From the NCBI GenBank assembly GCA_049276515.1, contig JBASWO010000021.1, positions 1 to 8,649 of the forward strand: a stretch of 8,649 bases of DNA. Reading direction: 5' to 3'. The translations under genes and the position numbers were made by a program. Shown here one piece after another: positions 6,561 through 8,649 of this stretch. The notes under the pieces are model-generated. The model was not told the DNA's origin and did not search any database. It saw only the letters and a program-made list of their open reading frames with translations. The first letter of the stretch is position 1. Each line of letters begins with the position of its first letter. This stretch comes from JAATFY01 sp049276515. GTDB taxonomy: Bacteria > Pseudomonadota > Alphaproteobacteria > UBA9219.

Positions 6561-6651
6561 GATCCCGCCCGGCACGGGTCGTCACACAGGGAGCAGTTCA
6601 TTCCAACGGGGGACGAGAGATGTCGTGGCCACCATGCCACCAGTAGGGTCT

Positions 6652-8649
6652 TCAACCGAGACCAGCCCTCATTGCCTTGGATTTGCCAACCTCGGGCACT
6701 GCCGCTGCCATGGCAGTCTGCTTCTCCCCCGCCCGCTCGGCGATCGCCCGGACAAGCCGGTCCCTGTCATCGGTGACAACAACCGCCTCGCCCCTGGCGC
6801 GTGACAGCGCGACGTAGAACATCTTCTGATCGACCAGATTGGCAGAGCGACTGTCGGCGTGGATCAGGACGCGTTCGGCGGTCTGGCCCTGCGCGGCGTG
6901 TGCGGTCTGGACATAAGCATGGCGCAGATGGGCGTCGCGAGGATCGGCGAGGTCGAGCCGCTGCTCGCGTCCGTTCGCCAGTTTCAGGGTTGCCTGACTG
7001 GTGGAAGGATCGATGCCGATCACTGTCCCTCCAAGGCCATTGATCCTTCCCGCGTCGCGGTCGTTGCGGGTAAACTGCACCCGATCTCCCGTGCGCAGGT
7101 CCATGGGCTTGGGTTCGAATACCTCGACCTTGCCCGCCCCCCATTGCCGGGGATGCCAGTCAATGGCCCGGCCATCGCGGCTAGCGAGGGCCACACGGTT
7201 CCGCTCCGGATCAACACCACTGACGGTCAGGGCCTCGCCCCGGCGGACATCCTTGTCGGCATAGTCGCGATTGAACCGGACGACATCGCCGATGGCATAG
7301 CTCGCCGCTTCGCGCGCTTCGGCACGGGTCATGCCCCTGGCCTCCAAAGCGGCAAACTGAAGCCGGTCCTGCGACAGCTCCCCGCGCGAAGCCAAGTGCT
7401 CGCGGATCAGGCTGGTGAGAGTGTCGCCACCTTCGCGCGAAGGCTCGATGACCAGCGTCCGCATTCGCTCGGCGGGTAACAGGGACAGGTAATGCCGCGC
7501 CATGGCCTCGAAGCGGTCTTTCGGCGTGGCCCCTTCGATGACTTGGCCGCCGCCACGATCCAGCGCAACCATGGCCTTGCCGGCATGACCCTCGATCGAT
7601 GCCATGACGGCTGCGCGGGTTTCGGCATTGGTCTGCCGAACGACCTCGGCCAGCCTGGTTGTGGTCATGCCTGCTGTCTGCAACTGCGCGAAGGCCGCTC
7701 CTGCGCCAACCGAACCGAGCTGCTTCACGTCCCCGACAAGAACGAGCCGGGCTCCCGCTGCGTCAGCGCTGGCCATCAGCTTCGCCATGTCCTGCGCCGA
7801 GAGCATCGAAGCCTCATCGACAATCCAGACGGCGTCCTTGCCCGCCATGCGCCCTTCGGGCGTCAGTAGATGCCGGGCAACGGTATCGCCGCGAAGGCCC
7901 AGCGCTTCACCCAGGACGGTCGCCGCCGATGCGGTGGGCGCAAGTGCCGTGACCAAAAGCCCGTGCCGCTCGGCTTCGCGGGCATAGGTCGCCAGCACTG
8001 TCGTGGTCTTGGCGGTCCCGGCATAGCCCTGAACTGCGGCAATCCGGTCCCGCGAAGTCAGCAAGTCGCCGGTCGCGCGCTTCTGGTCATCAGTCCAGGC
8101 ATAGCCCGAACGCGCAGATTGCCGCGCTGCGCGCTCGACCGTTCGCGCCGCCGTCAGCGGGCTGGCGAGCGGCTCGGCCATGCCACGCCCAGCGGCTTCA
8201 AGCCGCAATAGGGAGCGTTCGATTTCGAGGGCGTGCGGGGTCGTGAACCCGGCAAACTCCGCGCCGCGCCGGTCCAGAAATGTCCGGGGCACCAGTTCGC
8301 CACGCTGCTCGGCTCCGGCAATGGCCGCGCTGATCTGGCCATGACCGACCTTGCCGAAGGCAAAGTCCCCGGCTTCTCGTGCCCGCGTGCTGGCTGACAT
8401 CACGGATTCGCGTTCGGACAGCTTGGCGGCGGCAAAGGCGACCGCCTGCCGCGCCAGTAACTCGGGGCTGGTCGCCGCCTCGATTCCCTGCGCCTGTTCC
8501 ATTGCACCAGCCACAAGCCGGCCCCGCGCCCCGGCGTCAAACCCGCTGGCATCGGCTGTTGCGCTCCAGTCAGCACGCAATTCACGAATATCGGCGTGGG
8601 TCTTGGCCTCGCGGGTGTCGAGCGCGGCAATCTGCTTCTCGGCGGCGCT
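6652..8649 (-). CDS. traA: TraA/MobF-type conjugative relaxase, C-terminal helicase part (5' partial)
   Basis: The relaxase-helicase nicks plasmid or ICE DNA at oriT and unwinds the strand sent to the recipient. The frame is open to the right edge, so 665 C-terminal residues are visible and the N-terminal relaxase domain with its catalytic tyrosine(s) and histidine triad lies beyond it; the TTG at 8580 is internal. Numbering from that TTG, the TraA mid-region precedes the superfamily 1 helicase (RecD/TraI-like). The helicase shows WTDDQKRA (162-169), Walker A GYAGTAKTTT (185-194), Walker B VWIVDEASML (251-260), motif III LVGDVKQLGSVGAG (281-294), GDRVQFTRND (498-507), YVQTAHAAQGQTAERV (556-571) and FYVALSRAR (588-596). 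The second Walker A glycine is replaced by Ala190 (codon GCC). The frame is otherwise intact. It lies upstream of ardC on the same strand; coupling protein and oriT are expected off-window. Confidence 0.93.
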   Translation of the reverse strand, partial: SAAEKQIAALDTREAKTHADIRELRADWSATADASGFDAGARGRLVAGAMEQAQGIEAATSPELLARQAVAFAAAKLSERESVMSASTRAREAGDFAFGKVGHGQISAAIAGAEQRGELVPRTFLDRRGAEFAGFTTPHALEIERSLLRLEAAGRGMAEPLASPLTAARTVERAARQSARSGYAWTDDQKRATGDLLTSRDRIAAVQGYAGTAKTTTVLATYAREAERHGLLVTALAPTASAATVLGEALGLRGDTVARHLLTPEGRMAGKDAVWIVDEASMLSAQDMAKLMASADAAGARLVLVGDVKQLGSVGAGAAFAQLQTAGMTTTRLAEVVRQTNAETRAAVMASIEGHAGKAMVALDRGGGQVIEGATPKDRFEAMARHYLSLLPAERMRTLVIEPSREGGDTLTSLIREHLASRGELSQDRLQFAALEARGMTRAEAREAASYAIGDVVRFNRDYADKDVRRGEALTVSGVDPERNRVALASRDGRAIDWHPRQWGAGKVEVFEPKPMDLRTGDRVQFTRNDRDAGRINGLGGTVIGIDPSTSQATLKLANGREQRLDLADPRDAHLRHAYVQTAHAAQGQTAERVLIHADSRSANLVDQKMFYVALSRARGEAVVVTDDRDRLVRAIAERAGEKQTAMAAAVPEVGKSKAMRAGLG

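Larger units (their letters stand above)
6431..6651 (-). other. traA-ardC intergenic region rich in inverted repeats
   Basis: 221 bases between the traA stop and the ardC start. It holds several possible folds: GTGGC/GCCAC (6625-6629 with 6636-6640) 11 bases past the traA stop; AACAGCC/GGCTGTT (6512-6518 with 6554-6560); a nested GGGC/GCCC hairpin with a 4-base loop (6528-6539); and GCGGG/CCCGC (6547-6551 with 6564-6568), which lies across the right arm of the second. None is followed by a T-run, so a rho-independent terminator is not supported. No convincing -35/-10 pair is visible before ardC. A long untranslated leader for ardC or a protein-binding region is possible; no coding gene is supported. 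Confidence 0.5.

Noticed and set aside
6301..6585. 94-residue - strand open frame covering the traA-ardC gap
   Set aside because: Overlaps the start of ardC in another frame, has no ribosome binding site I can see, and its residues (Pro/Arg/Ser-rich) look like an out-of-frame reading.
6859..7479. 206-residue open frame on the + strand opposite traA
   Set aside because: Runs antisense to a clear helicase with all its motifs; long antisense frames are expected in GC-rich coding DNA. No recognisable domain.
1..8649. CRISPR array, tRNA or rRNA genes, insertion-sequence ends, integrase attachment sites
   Set aside because: None seen: no regularly spaced repeats, no transposase or integrase motifs, no tRNA-like segment recognised by eye.

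Overview
The window looks like an accessory, mobile-DNA region of an alphaproteobacterium. A sphingomonad-type host (Novosphingobium, Sphingobium or Erythrobacter relatives) is my best guess, from the GC-rich codon use, the TraA/MobF-type relaxase-helicase and the ArdC protein beside it. That assignment is inference, because no rRNA or housekeeping gene is present.

Left part, + strand (1-3209): the 3' part of a type I restriction-modification specificity gene (hsdS, cut off by the left edge) is followed, with a one-base TGATG overlap, by an OLD-like AAA ATPase with a C-terminal TOPRIM nuclease domain. This second gene is broken: one base is missing just after the Walker B motif, near 2340. 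The ATPase therefore stops early at 2433, and the rest of the protein (D-loop, histidine switch, TOPRIM) continues in another frame to 3209. hsdM and hsdR presumably lie left of the window.

Middle part, - strand (3325-5427): a 700-residue DUF262-DUF1524 (GmrSD-like) protein has an HNH nuclease motif and a C-terminal RAMA-like domain. It resembles a one-gene modification-dependent (type IV-like) restriction enzyme. It converges with the ATPase gene over a gap of 115 bases. A possible promoter with an internal 10-base palindrome lies upstream of it.

Right part, - strand (5546-8649): an ArdC-type antirestriction protein lies downstream of the C-terminal helicase part of a TraA/MobF conjugative relaxase, which is cut off by the right edge. 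The gap between them is 221 bases, is rich in inverted repeats and holds no convincing gene. The helicase has alanine in place of the second glycine of Walker A.

Together this is a conjugative backbone (traA, ardC) carrying defence cargo: a type I system, an OLD-like ATPase-nuclease and a GmrSD-like enzyme. Antirestriction and restriction functions therefore sit side by side. The strongest leads are the DUF262-HNH-RAMA fusion and the ATPase-TOPRIM gene translationally coupled to hsdS, which appears inactivated by a recent single-base deletion or a sequencing error.
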